Part shown: positions 1-8,057 of the stretch, one piece after another
Layout of the letters: each line of letters opens with the position of its first letter
Position numbering within the stretch: position 1 is the stretch's first letter
Assembly: GCF_030053425.1 (NCBI RefSeq)
Contig: NZ_JASGBI010000001.1
Span: forward strand, 1,558,001-1,622,000
Length of the DNA: 64,000 nt
Direction of reading: 5' to 3'
Origin: Lysobacter stagni
GTDB lineage: Bacteria > Pseudomonadota > Gammaproteobacteria > Xanthomonadales > Xanthomonadaceae
Notes under the pieces: generated by a model
Told to the model about the DNA's origin: nothing
Seen by the model: the letters and a program-made list of their open reading frames with translations, nothing else
Databases searched by the model: none
Program-made: the position numbers and the translations under genes

Positions 1-556
1 CGCGGCCATGCGCCAGGCCTTCGCCGACGGCATCGCCTGGGGCGAGGCCAAGCAGGCGCTGTTCGAGCGCATCGACCGCGAGGTCGCGCCGCTGCGCGAA
101 CGCTACGACGCGCTGATCTCACGTCCGGCCGAGCTCGAATCGATCCTGCGCGACGGCGCGCGCCGCCTGCGCGAACGCTACGCACAGCCGACGCTGGCGA
201 CGCTGCGCGCGGCCGTGGGCCTGCGCGATCTGTCGCAGGTGCAGGTGGGCGCGTCCCGCAAGGCCGCCAAGACCAGCGCCTTGCCTGCGTTCAAGCAGTA
301 CCGTGAGGGCGACGGCCGCTTTTACTTCAAACTGGTCGATGGCGACCGCGTGCTGCTGCAGAGCATCGGGCACGACTCCGCACGCACCGCCGGCCAGTTG
401 ATCGCGCGGTTGAAGCAGGAAGGCGGCGCATCGCTGCATCACGCTGCGGCCGGCGCCGTGCACCTGGGCGACGAACTCATTGGCCATCTGCACGAAGGTG
501 CGGAGCTGGCGGAGATCGTCGAAGCACTGGCGCAGTTCGCGGCACAGGACGCATGA
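1..556 (+). CDS. trpS: Tryptophan-tRNA ligase, C-terminal part (5' end outside window)
   Basis: Only the C-terminal ~185 residues of tryptophanyl-tRNA synthetase are present; the frame is open to the left edge. The helical segment with 'GIAWGEAKQALFERID' and 'YAQPTLATLRAAVGL' matches the end of the catalytic protein. It is followed by an extension around 'FKQYREGDGRFYFKLVDG' that resembles a YegP/DUF1508-like module, an extension I recall in xanthomonad TrpS but not in E. coli TrpS. The enzyme charges tRNA-Trp in the cytoplasm. The stop overlaps the start of the next gene by 4 bases (ATGA), implying cotranscription. The catalytic HIGH and KMSKS motifs lie outside the window, so the call rests on the C-terminal part only. 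Confidence 0.85.
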   Translation, partial: AAMRQAFADGIAWGEAKQALFERIDREVAPLRERYDALISRPAELESILRDGARRLRERYAQPTLATLRAAVGLRDLSQVQVGASRKAAKTSALPAFKQYREGDGRFYFKLVDGDRVLLQSIGHDSARTAGQLIARLKQEGGASLHHAAAGAVHLGDELIGHLHEGAELAEIVEALAQFAAQDA

Positions 557-864
557 ACCCACTGGTCGAGCTGAACCTGGCATTGATCCTCTTCCTGCCG
601 TGGTTCGCCATTCTTGGCGTGTTGTACTGGATGTTCCCGCGGCGCCCGCGCCACACGGCGCGCAAGCTGTTCGACGGCACCGCGCTGCTGCTGGCGTTCA
701 CCGCATTCCTGCTGAGCCTGTACTGGTCGCACGCCCATGCGGACCCGGGCTACGGGCGCATGTGGCAACAGATCCTCGCCACGGCGGTGGGCTATGGCGT
801 GTTCCTGGCGGTGCTGACCACGGCGTTCTTCGTGCGTCGCCGCTGGCTTCGCCGACATCCCTGA
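553..864 (+). CDS. Small conserved inner-membrane protein, three predicted TM helices
   Basis: The product is 103 residues with three hydrophobic segments, roughly residues 5-28, 42-58 and 72-95, separated by short basic loops (PRRPRH, and RRRWLRRHP at the C-terminus). Positive charges at the loop and tail suggest a defined topology with the C-terminus in the cytoplasm. The start overlaps the trpS stop in ATGA, so it is probably translationally coupled to trpS. I do not recognise a functional domain; it looks like a lineage-specific membrane protein found next to trpS. No function is proposed. Confidence 0.7.
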   Translation: MNPLVELNLALILFLPWFAILGVLYWMFPRRPRHTARKLFDGTALLLAFTAFLLSLYWSHAHADPGYGRMWQQILATAVGYGVFLAVLTTAFFVRRRWLRRHP

Positions 865-949
865 CGCGCGCTGCGACCAAAGCCGAATCGCCGCCCGCGG
901 CGCTGCGGTCTAGACTGCGGCTACGTCTTTCGCAGCGATATCGGACTCC

Positions 950-1909
950 ATGAGCGACGCGCACGGCATCGTCACCATCGACACCGGCTTCCAGCGTCCG
1001 CGTTTCGACGCGGCCTACCTGATCGTAGAGAACGGCCGCGGTGCGTTCATCGATTGCGGCACGCAACATTCGATTCCTGCCATGCTCGACGCCCTGGCCG
1101 CACACGGACTGCAGCCGGGCGATGTCGACTGGCTCATCCTCACGCACGTGCACCTGGACCATGCGGGCGGTGCCGGTGCATTGATGCGCCGGCTGCCCAA
1201 CGCACGACTGGCCGTGCATCCGCGTGGCGCGCCGCACATGATCGATCCCGAAAAGCTCGTCGCCGGTGCCACCGCGGTGTACGGGGAGGAAGAGATCGCG
1301 CGCAGTTACGGCGAAATCCTTCCGATCGACGAAGCACGCGTGCGCGTGGTGGAAGACGGTGACACGATCGAACTCGCCGGGCGGCCGTTGCTGTGCATCG
1401 ATACGCCCGGCCACGCGCGCCACCACCTGTGCGTGTGGGATGAGCGCAGCCGTAGCTGGTTCACTGGCGACACCTTCGGCCTGTCCTATCGCGAGTTCGA
1501 CAACGACGACGGCGCGCCGTTCGTGATTCCCACGACCTCGCCTGTGCAGTTCGAGCCGGAACCGTTGAAGCAGTCCATCGCCACGCTGCTCGCGCGCGAT
1601 CCGCAGGCGATGTACCTCACGCATTTCGGTCGGGTCGACGAAGTGCAGCGGCTGGCCGTGGACCTGGTGGATCAGATCGATGCGATGGTCGCGCTCGCCG
1701 TCGCGGCGGACGCGCGGGAGGACCGTCACGCATGGCTGGTCACCGCCCTGACCGGGTTGTACATTTCGCGGGCGAAGGCGCATGGCTGCCCGCTTTCGCC
1801 GGATGACGTGCGCGCGCTGCTGGGCGTCGACATCGAGCTCAACGCGCAGGGGCTGGAAGTCTGGCTGGCCCGCCAGAATCGGGCCTCCCGCCCTGTTCAG
1901 GTTCGCTGA
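950..1909 (+). CDS. MBL-fold metallo-hydrolase
   Basis: A 319-residue metallo-beta-lactamase-fold hydrolase. The metal-binding signature 'LTHVHLDHAGG' lies near residues 62-72, a later metal His is in 'DTPGHARHHLC' (about residue 150), the bridging Asp is in 'WFTGDTFG', and another His is in 'YLTHFGRV'. The C-terminal third is helical and resembles glyoxalase-II-like or quinolone-response-type MBL proteins. The substrate cannot be inferred; thioester, lactone and nucleotide substrates are all possible in this superfamily. It has its own upstream gap of 85 bp and is followed by a separately promoted diguanylate cyclase gene. Confidence 0.85.
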   Translation: MSDAHGIVTIDTGFQRPRFDAAYLIVENGRGAFIDCGTQHSIPAMLDALAAHGLQPGDVDWLILTHVHLDHAGGAGALMRRLPNARLAVHPRGAPHMIDPEKLVAGATAVYGEEEIARSYGEILPIDEARVRVVEDGDTIELAGRPLLCIDTPGHARHHLCVWDERSRSWFTGDTFGLSYREFDNDDGAPFVIPTTSPVQFEPEPLKQSIATLLARDPQAMYLTHFGRVDEVQRLAVDLVDQIDAMVALAVAADAREDRHAWLVTALTGLYISRAKAHGCPLSPDDVRALLGVDIELNAQGLEVWLARQNRASRPVQVR

Positions 1910-1949
1910 GCGCACACCACCGGCTGAACCGACCGTCGCGGAACGACGC

Positions 1950-1971
1950 ACCTGTGGTTTGCATCACAGGT
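1950..1971. promoter_or_regulatory. Candidate Clp/CRP-type operator upstream of the diguanylate cyclase gene
   Basis: A perfect 7-bp inverted repeat (ACCTGTG and CACAGGT, 8-bp spacer) contains TGTGG at 1953-1957, six bases, then TCACA at 1964-1968. This is one mismatch from the CRP/Clp consensus TGTGA-N6-TCACA. Its centre is about 58 bp before the ATG at 2019. If the TAGCCT at 1989-1994 is the -10 element, the site would be near -41, a class II activator position. The palindrome is seen directly; binding by Clp is inferred. Confidence 0.5.
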
Positions 1972-2018
1972 TGCCCCAAGGCTGGGGAGTAGCCTGAGCG
2001 GCCTTTTCAGCCCACCCC

Positions 2019-3119
2019 ATGTCCGCCGTCCGCACCCTCTCGCCGCCAGCTGCCGATGAAGCGCGACGACAAACCGCGCTGGATGCGTATGGCGTGGTCG
2101 ATACCGTTCCCGAACAGGCGTACGACGACATCGTGCGGCTGGCGGTCACGCTGTGCGACGTGCCGGCTGCGGCGATTTCGCTGATCGATCACGAGCGGCA
2201 GTGGTTCAAGGCGCAGATCGGCCTCAATACACGCGAAACGCCGCGGGCCGAAGCCATCTGCGACCAGGCCATCCGCAATCCCGGAACGACGCTGGTGATC
2301 GACGATCTGGCGCAGTCCGGTCTGCCGGCTTCGTCGCTGCGCATCGATGGCGATCCGCTGCGCTTCTACGCCGGGGTGCCATTGCTCAGCCCCGACGGCC
2401 AACCGCTGGGCGCGGTGTGCGTGCTCGACAGCAAGCCGCGTACCCTCACGCAAGGGCAGCGCGAAGGACTCGAGGTGCTCGCGCGGCAGACGCAGCATCT
2501 GCTGGAACTGCGCCGTTACGCGATGGAACAGCGACGTCTGTTGTCCGAACGCGAAGCGTTCGCGCAACGGCTGGAGGACGCACACGCCGACCTGCAGCGT
2601 CGCAACGCCCTGCTGCAGCACAGTGCCACGCACGACGCATTGACGGGTCTGCTCAATCGCGCTGCATTGGCGCAGTTGCGCGACAACCCCGACGCCATGC
2701 GGCAGCTCCAGCAATCGCCGTACACGCTGATGTTGTTGGATGTGGATCACTTCAAGGACGTCAACGACCGGCACGGACATCTGCTCGGCGACCGCGCGCT
2801 GCGCGCCGTCGCCGATGCGGTGGCCGCCTCGATCCGCGAGCGCGACATCGCCGTGCGCTACGGCGGTGAGGAATTCCTGATCCTGCTTCCGGACACGCGC
2901 CTCGCATCCGCGGTGCAGGTGGCCGAGCGCATCCGCAACCGCATCGCGCTGGCGCCGTTGCCGTTCTCGCTGACGGTGTCGATCGGGCTGGCGTCGGGCG
3001 AACCGACGCGCGACTGGTCCGAGCAGGTGTTCGACCGTGCCGACCAGGCGCTCTATCGTGCGAAGGCTACTGGCCGCAATCGCGTGGTGGTGGACGACAC
3101 GCCGCTGCATCACGGGTGA
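2019..3119 (+). CDS. GAF-GGDEF diguanylate cyclase
   Basis: A 366-residue soluble signalling protein. Residues ~15-165 form a GAF sensor domain ('PAAAISLIDHERQWFKAQIG'). A coiled linker (~165-205) follows, then a GGDEF domain. The active-site signature is GGEEF at residues 282-286, and an inhibitory I-site RxxD (RERD) lies exactly five residues before it, so an active, product-inhibited enzyme making c-di-GMP from two GTP is expected. The metal-binding Asp is in 'LLDVDHFKDVND'. The ligand of the GAF domain is unknown. It appears monocistronic, with a Clp/CRP-like palindrome upstream. Confidence 0.9.
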   Translation: MSAVRTLSPPAADEARRQTALDAYGVVDTVPEQAYDDIVRLAVTLCDVPAAAISLIDHERQWFKAQIGLNTRETPRAEAICDQAIRNPGTTLVIDDLAQSGLPASSLRIDGDPLRFYAGVPLLSPDGQPLGAVCVLDSKPRTLTQGQREGLEVLARQTQHLLELRRYAMEQRRLLSEREAFAQRLEDAHADLQRRNALLQHSATHDALTGLLNRAALAQLRDNPDAMRQLQQSPYTLMLLDVDHFKDVNDRHGHLLGDRALRAVADAVAASIRERDIAVRYGGEEFLILLPDTRLASAVQVAERIRNRIALAPLPFSLTVSIGLASGEPTRDWSEQVFDRADQALYRAKATGRNRVVVDDTPLHHG

Positions 3120-3186
3120 GGCAGGCCGCCTGCGCGGCACTGCGCCCGTGACCGTTTTCTCCAAGCGAGGTGTTGCTTGCGTTGCG

Positions 3187-3286
3187 GTCATCCCCGCGAA
3201 GGCGGGGAGCCATGGACCCGGCGCAGTCCTGTCCTTCGAAGGCGGTGACGCATGCAAGCCTGGATCCCCGCCTTCGCGGGGATGAC
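3187..3286. repeat. REP-type inverted pair (REPIN-like)
   Basis: Two copies of a 22-bp GC-rich element lie in opposite orientation, at 3187-3208 and 3265-3286, and are exact reverse complements (GTCATCCCCGC... and ...GCGGGGATGAC). Each contains its own CCCCGC-GAAG-GCGGGG hairpin. They sit between the diguanylate cyclase and the convergent VOC gene. Elements of this sequence type are common as dispersed extragenic repeats in xanthomonads. The pair could act as a transcription barrier between converging genes. No second copy was noticed elsewhere in the window. Confidence 0.8.
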
Positions 3287-3297
3287 GGCATGGCGCC

Positions 3298-3684
3298 TCA
3301 CACCCACTCGTTTGGTGTGGAACGCAGCTCCGGATTCTTCATGCGCACCACGCAGAAGCGCTGACCGGTCGGTGCTTCCATCACCCACCAGCGCTTCACG
3401 AACGCGACCTTCTTCGCGCCGAGTTTTTCCAGGCGGTCGGCTTCGGCGTCGATGTCGTCGGCCTCGATGTCCAGGTGAACGCGCGAGGGGTGCGAGACCT
3501 TCTGCACTTCGATGTACAGATCGCCGGGCGTGTCGCCGAACTGCTGGTACTCGCAGGTCTCGTCGCCGGCGTTGCGATCGGCGATGGTGACGCCCAGCGC
3601 CTGCGCCCAGAAGTCCGCGGCGGCGTCCAGGTTGTCCGTGTTGCAGTCGATGATGAAGCCGGCAAGGCGACTACGGTGAGCCAT
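3298..3684 (-). CDS. VOC-family (glyoxalase/bleomycin-resistance fold) protein
   Basis: A 128-residue single-domain vicinal-oxygen-chelate protein. The N-terminal strand 'LAGFIIDCNTDNLDAAADFW' starts the first beta-alpha-beta-beta-beta module, and 'VHLDIEADDIDAEADRLEKL' starts the second, with Arg, Phe and Val in the terminal 'GQRFCVVR' strand. The ATG at 3684 was chosen because AGGAG lies seven bases upstream; a longer in-frame extension has no such site. The gene is separate from the downstream dehydrogenase operon. VOC proteins range from glyoxalases to ring-cleaving or resistance proteins, so the substrate is unknown. Confidence 0.8.
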   Translation of the reverse strand: MAHRSRLAGFIIDCNTDNLDAAADFWAQALGVTIADRNAGDETCEYQQFGDTPGDLYIEVQKVSHPSRVHLDIEADDIDAEADRLEKLGAKKVAFVKRWWVMEAPTGQRFCVVRMKNPELRSTPNEWV

Positions 3685-3766
3685 GGAACGCTCCTGTTCT
3701 GGTGACGTTCTCAGACTGCACCGGCGCTGCTGACAGGGTCCTGTCAGCAGCGATACGGTGCGGTGA

Positions 3767-5149
3767 TCAGTTCGGAAGAGCCATGTCGTCCAGCAGGGCC
3801 TTGAGGAAACGCGCTGCCTCGCCACCGGTGCAGGCGCGGTGATCGAACGTCAGCGAGATCGGCATGCGACGGTGCACTTCGATGCCACCCATCACCGCGA
3901 CGACGTCGTGGCTGAGCTTGCCCGCACCGACGATGGCGACACACGGCGGCACGACCACCGGTGTCGCGTAGCGGCCGGCGAACATGCCGAAGTTCGACAG
4001 CGAGATGGTGTAGCCACTGAGTTCGCTCGGCGGAATGGTGCGGTCCTCGACCTGTGCCCGCAGGCGATGGATCGCGCCGCGCACGCCGGCGCCGTCGAGC
4101 ATGTCGGCATTGCGCAGCGCCGGAACGAACAGGCCGTCCTCGGTATCCACCGCGATGCCGATGTCCACGTGCGGATGCAGCGTGCGGCTGAGGTTCTCAC
4201 CGTCGAACCAGGCGTTGAGCGCGGGCACGGCTTTGCACGCGGCGACGATCGCACGCACCAGGCGCGCGGTGATGTCCTGCTTGCCCAGCCAGGCGTGCAG
4301 GTCGGCATCGTCGCAGAGCGTGGTCGGAACGACTTTGGCATGCGCGTCGGCCATCACGCGCGCCATGTTGCGGCGCACGCCCTTGAGCTGTTCGGGCTGG
4401 CCGCTGGCGCCTGCGCCCGGCGGCTGCGTGCGTATCGGCTTGCCAGCCTGGGACAACGTGCTGCGCGCCGGTGCCGACGGCGCGGGCGCGGGCGCCGCCA
4501 CGGCGCGATCTGCCGCACGGGCGACCGGCGCCGCGCCGGCCTTCGCCGAGCCGTCTGCAGAGGCGCGCTTCACATCGTCCATCGTCACCACGCCGTCGCC
4601 ACCGGTGGCGCGCACGCGCGCCAGGTCCACGCCGAGCTTGCGCGCCAGCGCACGCACGGCCGGCATCGCCTTCACGCCGCCCACGGCCACGGCCTGTTCG
4701 CTGCGCACGGCGTCGGAGCTCTGCATCGCGCCGACCACCGTGCCCGAATCCGCACGCGCTTCACCCTTCGGTACCGACTCGCCCGCCGCGCTGATCGAGC
4801 CGCCGTCGTCGGAGGCGACCACCTTGTCGCCATCGTCCGGCGCATGGCTGCCGGTGCCGTGGTGGTGGCCGGTGTCCTGGCCTTCGGCACGCTGCGGCAA
4901 CGAAGGGTCGATCTCGAACTCGGCCAGCATCTTGCCGGTGACGATCACGTCGCCCGGCCCGCCCGACAGCTTCAGCACCTTGCCCGATACGGGCGAGGGC
5001 ACTTCGACCACGGCCTTGGCGGTTTCCATCGAGACCAGATTCTCGTCCAGGCGGATCGTGTCGCCCTCCTTCACGAACCACTCGACGATGGTCGCGTCGG
5101 GCAGGCCCTCACCGAGGTCGGGAAGCAGGAAGGTCTTCTTGGTCGTCAT
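3767..5149 (-). CDS. bkdB: Branched-chain 2-oxoacid dehydrogenase E2 (lipoyl acyltransferase)
   Basis: A 460-residue E2 core subunit. The N-terminal lipoyl domain (residues ~5-80) carries the lipoylation motif in 'VSMETAKAVVEV' (Lys near residue 43). An Ala/Pro-rich linker follows, then an E3/E1-binding domain (~145-185, 'AMPAVRALARKLGVDL'), a second linker and the acyltransferase domain (~230-460). The catalytic motif reads FDHRACTGG: the His is present, but the Asp usual in HxxxD enzymes is Thr. I recall a comparable Thr-Gly-Gly form in related E2 sequences, so this is probably family variation. E2 transfers the acyl group from E1 to CoA. It is the last gene of the operon; E3 (lpd) is not in the window. 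Confidence 0.88.
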   Translation of the reverse strand: MTTKKTFLLPDLGEGLPDATIVEWFVKEGDTIRLDENLVSMETAKAVVEVPSPVSGKVLKLSGGPGDVIVTGKMLAEFEIDPSLPQRAEGQDTGHHHGTGSHAPDDGDKVVASDDGGSISAAGESVPKGEARADSGTVVGAMQSSDAVRSEQAVAVGGVKAMPAVRALARKLGVDLARVRATGGDGVVTMDDVKRASADGSAKAGAAPVARAADRAVAAPAPAPSAPARSTLSQAGKPIRTQPPGAGASGQPEQLKGVRRNMARVMADAHAKVVPTTLCDDADLHAWLGKQDITARLVRAIVAACKAVPALNAWFDGENLSRTLHPHVDIGIAVDTEDGLFVPALRNADMLDGAGVRGAIHRLRAQVEDRTIPPSELSGYTISLSNFGMFAGRYATPVVVPPCVAIVGAGKLSHDVVAVMGGIEVHRRMPISLTFDHRACTGGEAARFLKALLDDMALPN

Positions 5150-5216
5150 ACCGTCTTGTCTCGTTGGAATGCGTGATGTTTCGTGACCGCCCGGCGGTGC
5201 CGGGCGACCGGTGTGT

Positions 5217-5597
5217 TCAGACCCACACGTCGTTGCGGGCAGTGAGCTCGCCGCCCGCATCGCCGGTGTTGACGACGTCGCGTGGTTCGACGATCAGCGC
5301 GTGGCATTCCTCGCGGGCGCGGGTGATGTGTTCGACGCCGCGCGGGATCACGAACATCTCGCCCTCGCGCAGCAGTACGTTGCGGTCGCGGAAACCGATC
5401 TCCATCTCGCCCTTCACGACCAGGAACACCTCGTCGGTATCGGCGTGCGAGTGCCAGACGAAGTCGCCGTGCATCTTCACCAGCTTGAACTCGACGTCGT
5501 TCATCCGCGCGACCACGCGCGGCGACCAGCATTCGGAGAACGTCGCGAGCTTCTCGTCCAGGTTCACCGCGCCGGTGGCATTGCGGGGGTCGCTCAT
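5217..5597 (-). CDS. Cupin-domain protein within the bkd operon
   Basis: A 126-residue single cupin. The first motif reads '[21 protein letters not shown]', with the expected HxH...E metal ligands (cut here to show key residues His, His and Glu); the second motif lies in '[16 protein letters not shown]', with the final His. The start ATG overlaps the stop of the upstream SH3-like gene by four bases, so it is translationally coupled within the dehydrogenase operon. Small cupins of this type bind a metal and may be isomerases, dioxygenases or sensors. Its link to 2-oxoacid metabolism is inferred from position only. Confidence 0.8.
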   Translation of the reverse strand: MSDPRNATGAVNLDEKLATFSECWSPRVVARMNDVEFKLVKMHGDFVWHSHADTDEVFLVVKGEMEIGFRDRNVLLREGEMFVIPRGVEHITRAREECHALIVEPRDVVNTGDAGGELTARNDVWV

Positions 5598-5956
5598 GCG
5601 TCCTCGCCGTCGTTGTCGTCGAGAAGTTCCAGGGAGCGCGCCGGAATCCAGCCCTGTACGCCCAGCGCGTTCTCGGCCCACCACCACTGTGCCAGCGCAT
5701 AGTGCAGGGTGAGGATTTCGTCGGCCCTGGCGTCGAGTTCACGCGTGTCGTAGTCGGCCATCGCGGTGGCCGGCCCGTGTTCGCGATCGAACAGGTGGGC
5801 GGGTACCCAGCCTTCATGGCCTTCGGCGATCGTGGTCCAGACGAATTCCGGCCAGTCGGTGTCGCGGTGGCCGAGCATCACCGGGTCGCCCGGCGCCACC
5901 CGGAGCGGTGGCCGCTCCGGGGCGCGGTGGGCGACGACGACGCGCGCATGCGGCAT
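5594..5956 (-). CDS. SH3-like-domain protein within the bkd operon
   Basis: A 120-residue protein built from two SH3-like repeats. The first is around '[15 protein letters not shown]' to '[11 protein letters not shown]' and the second around '[16 protein letters not shown]' to '[15 protein letters not shown]'. The paired GW-[IV]-P-A signature is typical of bacterial SH3-like domains. No signal peptide is seen, so it is probably cytoplasmic. It starts two bases after the E1-beta stop and overlaps the cupin start by four bases. SH3-like proteins usually bind other proteins, so an accessory role for the dehydrogenase complex is a reasonable inference but unproven. Confidence 0.7.
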   Translation of the reverse strand: MPHARVVVAHRAPERPPLRVAPGDPVMLGHRDTDWPEFVWTTIAEGHEGWVPAHLFDREHGPATAMADYDTRELDARADEILTLHYALAQWWWAENALGVQGWIPARSLELLDDNDGEDA

Positions 5957-5958
5957 GG

Positions 5959-6987
5959 TCAGCCCGCCGCGAGGGTCCGCTTGGCCGCCGCGACGATGCG
6001 GTCCACGCTGGGCAGGTACTTCATTTCCAGGCGGAACAGCGGGATGTGCGTGTCGTAGCCGGTGACGCGCTCGACCGGCGCGAGCAGGTCGAACATCGAC
6101 TCCTCGGCGAGGCGCGCGGCGATCTCGGCACCGAAGCCGGCCGTCTTCGGCGCTTCGTGCACGATCACGCAACGGCCGGTGCGGCTGACCGATTCGGCGA
6201 TGGTGTCGAAGTCGAGCGGACGCAGCGTGGCGACGTCGATGACTTCGGCGCTGATGCCTTCCGCCGCGAGTTTCTCCGCCGCTTCCAGCGATTCCTTCAC
6301 CTGCGCACCCCAGGTCACCAGCGTGACGTCGGTGCCGTCGCGCAGCACGTAGCACACGTCCAGCGGAAGCGCCTCGCCGTCGTCGGGCACCACTTCCTTG
6401 TACTGGCGGTAGATGCGCTTGGGCTCCATGAAGATCACCGGATCCGGATCGCGGATGGCGGCGAGCAGCAGGCCGTAGGCGCGTGCCGGCGAGGACGGCA
6501 TCACCACGCGCAGGCCCGGCACGTTGGTGAAGATCGCTTCGTTGGCTTCGGAGTGATGCTCCGGCGCGCGGATGCCACCGCCCCACGGCACGCGCAGCAC
6601 CATCGGACAGGTGAGGCGACCGCGCGTGCGGTAACGGAAGCGCGCGGCGTGGCAGATGATGTGATCGACCATCGGGTACACGAAGCCGTCGAACTGCGAT
6701 TCGGCGACCGGCTTCATGCCCTGCGACGCCAGACCCACGGTGAGGCCGGCAATGGTGGTTTCGTCCAGCGGCGTGTCGAGCACGCGTTCCGGGCCGAACT
6801 GCTGCTGCAGGCCGGCGGTGGCGCGGAACACGCCGCCGTTGACGCCCACGTCCTCGCCCAGCACCAGCACCTTGTCGTCGACGCGCATCTCGTAGGCGAG
6901 CGCCTGCGTGATCGCCTCGATCAGGGTGATGGCCGTCGGCGTCGCCGCCTTGGCGGCGTCGATCTTCTTCTTGTCCTCGACGTTCAT
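5959..6987 (-). CDS. bkdA2: Branched-chain 2-oxoacid dehydrogenase E1, beta subunit
   Basis: A 342-residue E1-beta subunit. The N-terminal pyrimidine-binding domain carries 'KVLVLGEDVGVNGGVFRAT' and the active-site Glu region, followed by 'DTPLDETTIAGLTVG'. The C-terminal transketolase-like domain carries 'GTDVTLVTWGAQV' and 'VIDVATLRPLDFDTI'. With E1 alpha it decarboxylates branched-chain 2-oxoacids using thiamine diphosphate and loads the acyl group onto lipoyl-E2. In iso-fatty-acid producers this supplies isobutyryl-, isovaleryl- and 2-methylbutyryl-CoA primers. The start overlaps the E1-alpha stop by one base (TGATG), giving tight translational coupling. Confidence 0.93.
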   Translation of the reverse strand: MNVEDKKKIDAAKAATPTAITLIEAITQALAYEMRVDDKVLVLGEDVGVNGGVFRATAGLQQQFGPERVLDTPLDETTIAGLTVGLASQGMKPVAESQFDGFVYPMVDHIICHAARFRYRTRGRLTCPMVLRVPWGGGIRAPEHHSEANEAIFTNVPGLRVVMPSSPARAYGLLLAAIRDPDPVIFMEPKRIYRQYKEVVPDDGEALPLDVCYVLRDGTDVTLVTWGAQVKESLEAAEKLAAEGISAEVIDVATLRPLDFDTIAESVSRTGRCVIVHEAPKTAGFGAEIAARLAEESMFDLLAPVERVTGYDTHIPLFRLEMKYLPSVDRIVAAAKRTLAAG

Positions 6988-8057
6988 CAGCGGCCCTCCT
7001 GTGCGAGCGCGAACGCGCGTTGCGCCAGCAGGTCCGGCGGCGGATCGGCGTAGAGGTAATCGAACATGGCTTCGACCGGCTGCACCGGCGTCTCGAGGTA
7101 GGCGTTGATCTCCACGTCCACCTTCTTGCCGCATTCCTCGGCCCAGGCCTTCTCTTCTTCCTCGCTCCACACGCCCTGCGCGGTGAGGTAGGTGCGCAGG
7201 CGCGCGATCGGTTCGCGGGTCCAGGCGTCCTTCACCTCGTCTTCGTTGCGGTAGCGGCGCGCGTCGTCGGCGGTGGTGTGGTCGTGCAGGCGGTAGGTCA
7301 TGAACTCGATCACGCTGCCGCCTTCGCCGCTGCGTGCGCGCTCGCTGGCGCGGCGCATGCCCTCGAGCACGGCGATCAGGTCGTTGCCGTCCACCTGCAG
7401 GCAGTGCAGGCCACCGGCCAGGCCCTTCTGCGCGAGCGTCTTGGCGCCGGTCTGCGCCGAACGCGGCACGGAAATCGCCCAGCCGTTGTTGACCACGCAC
7501 AGGATCAGCGGCAGCTGGTACGCGCCTGCCGAATTGAGCGCCGCATAGAAGTCCGTCTTCGACGAACCACCATCGCCGCAGCACGCCACGGCCAGCTGCT
7601 TCTGCTTCATCAGCTTGAACTTCAGCGCGGCGCCGGCAGCGTGCAGGCACTGCGTGGAGATCGGCACGCACCACGAGTAGTCCTGCTTCGGGCCGGAGAA
7701 ATCGTTGCCGCGCTCGTCGCCACCCCAGTACAGCAGCACTTCGCGCGGCAGCACGCCGCGCATGAACTGCGCGCCGTACTCGCGGTAGCTGGGCGCGAAC
7801 ACGTCGTCGGGCTGCATGGATGCACCGATGCCCACGTGCGTGGCTTCGTGCCCCAGGCAACTGGCGTAGGTGCCCAGCTTGCCGGTGCGCTGCAGCGCGA
7901 TGGCCTTGCTGTCGAAGGTGCGCACGAACAGCATCTGCTTGAACAGAGGCAGCAGCGCCTTCGGATCACGGAAGGCGGCCGGCAGCTCGGCGACGGGCTT
8001 GCCGTCGGTGCCGAGGTACTGGAGGTATTCGATTTCGAAGGTCGCGGCGACCGTCAT
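6987..8057 (-). CDS. bkdA1: Branched-chain 2-oxoacid dehydrogenase E1, alpha subunit
   Basis: A 356-residue thiamine-diphosphate-binding subunit and the first gene of the operon. The ThDP motif begins with 'CCGDGGSSKTDFYAALN' and ends with 'CVVNNGWAIS' (GDG...NN). Phosphorylation-loop-like sequence 'YRLHDHTTADDARRYR' follows near residue 270, and 'YREYGAQFMRG' is typical of this family. ATG 8057 gives a normal family length; the upstream in-frame extension has no homologous look. The 329-bp upstream gap should hold the operon promoter. Product CoA esters feed iso-branched fatty acids and, in xanthomonads, also DSF-type signal precursors (established for relatives, inferred here). Confidence 0.93.
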   Translation of the reverse strand: MTVAATFEIEYLQYLGTDGKPVAELPAAFRDPKALLPLFKQMLFVRTFDSKAIALQRTGKLGTYASCLGHEATHVGIGASMQPDDVFAPSYREYGAQFMRGVLPREVLLYWGGDERGNDFSGPKQDYSWCVPISTQCLHAAGAALKFKLMKQKQLAVACCGDGGSSKTDFYAALNSAGAYQLPLILCVVNNGWAISVPRSAQTGAKTLAQKGLAGGLHCLQVDGNDLIAVLEGMRRASERARSGEGGSVIEFMTYRLHDHTTADDARRYRNEDEVKDAWTREPIARLRTYLTAQGVWSEEEEKAWAEECGKKVDVEINAYLETPVQPVEAMFDYLYADPPPDLLAQRAFALAQEGR

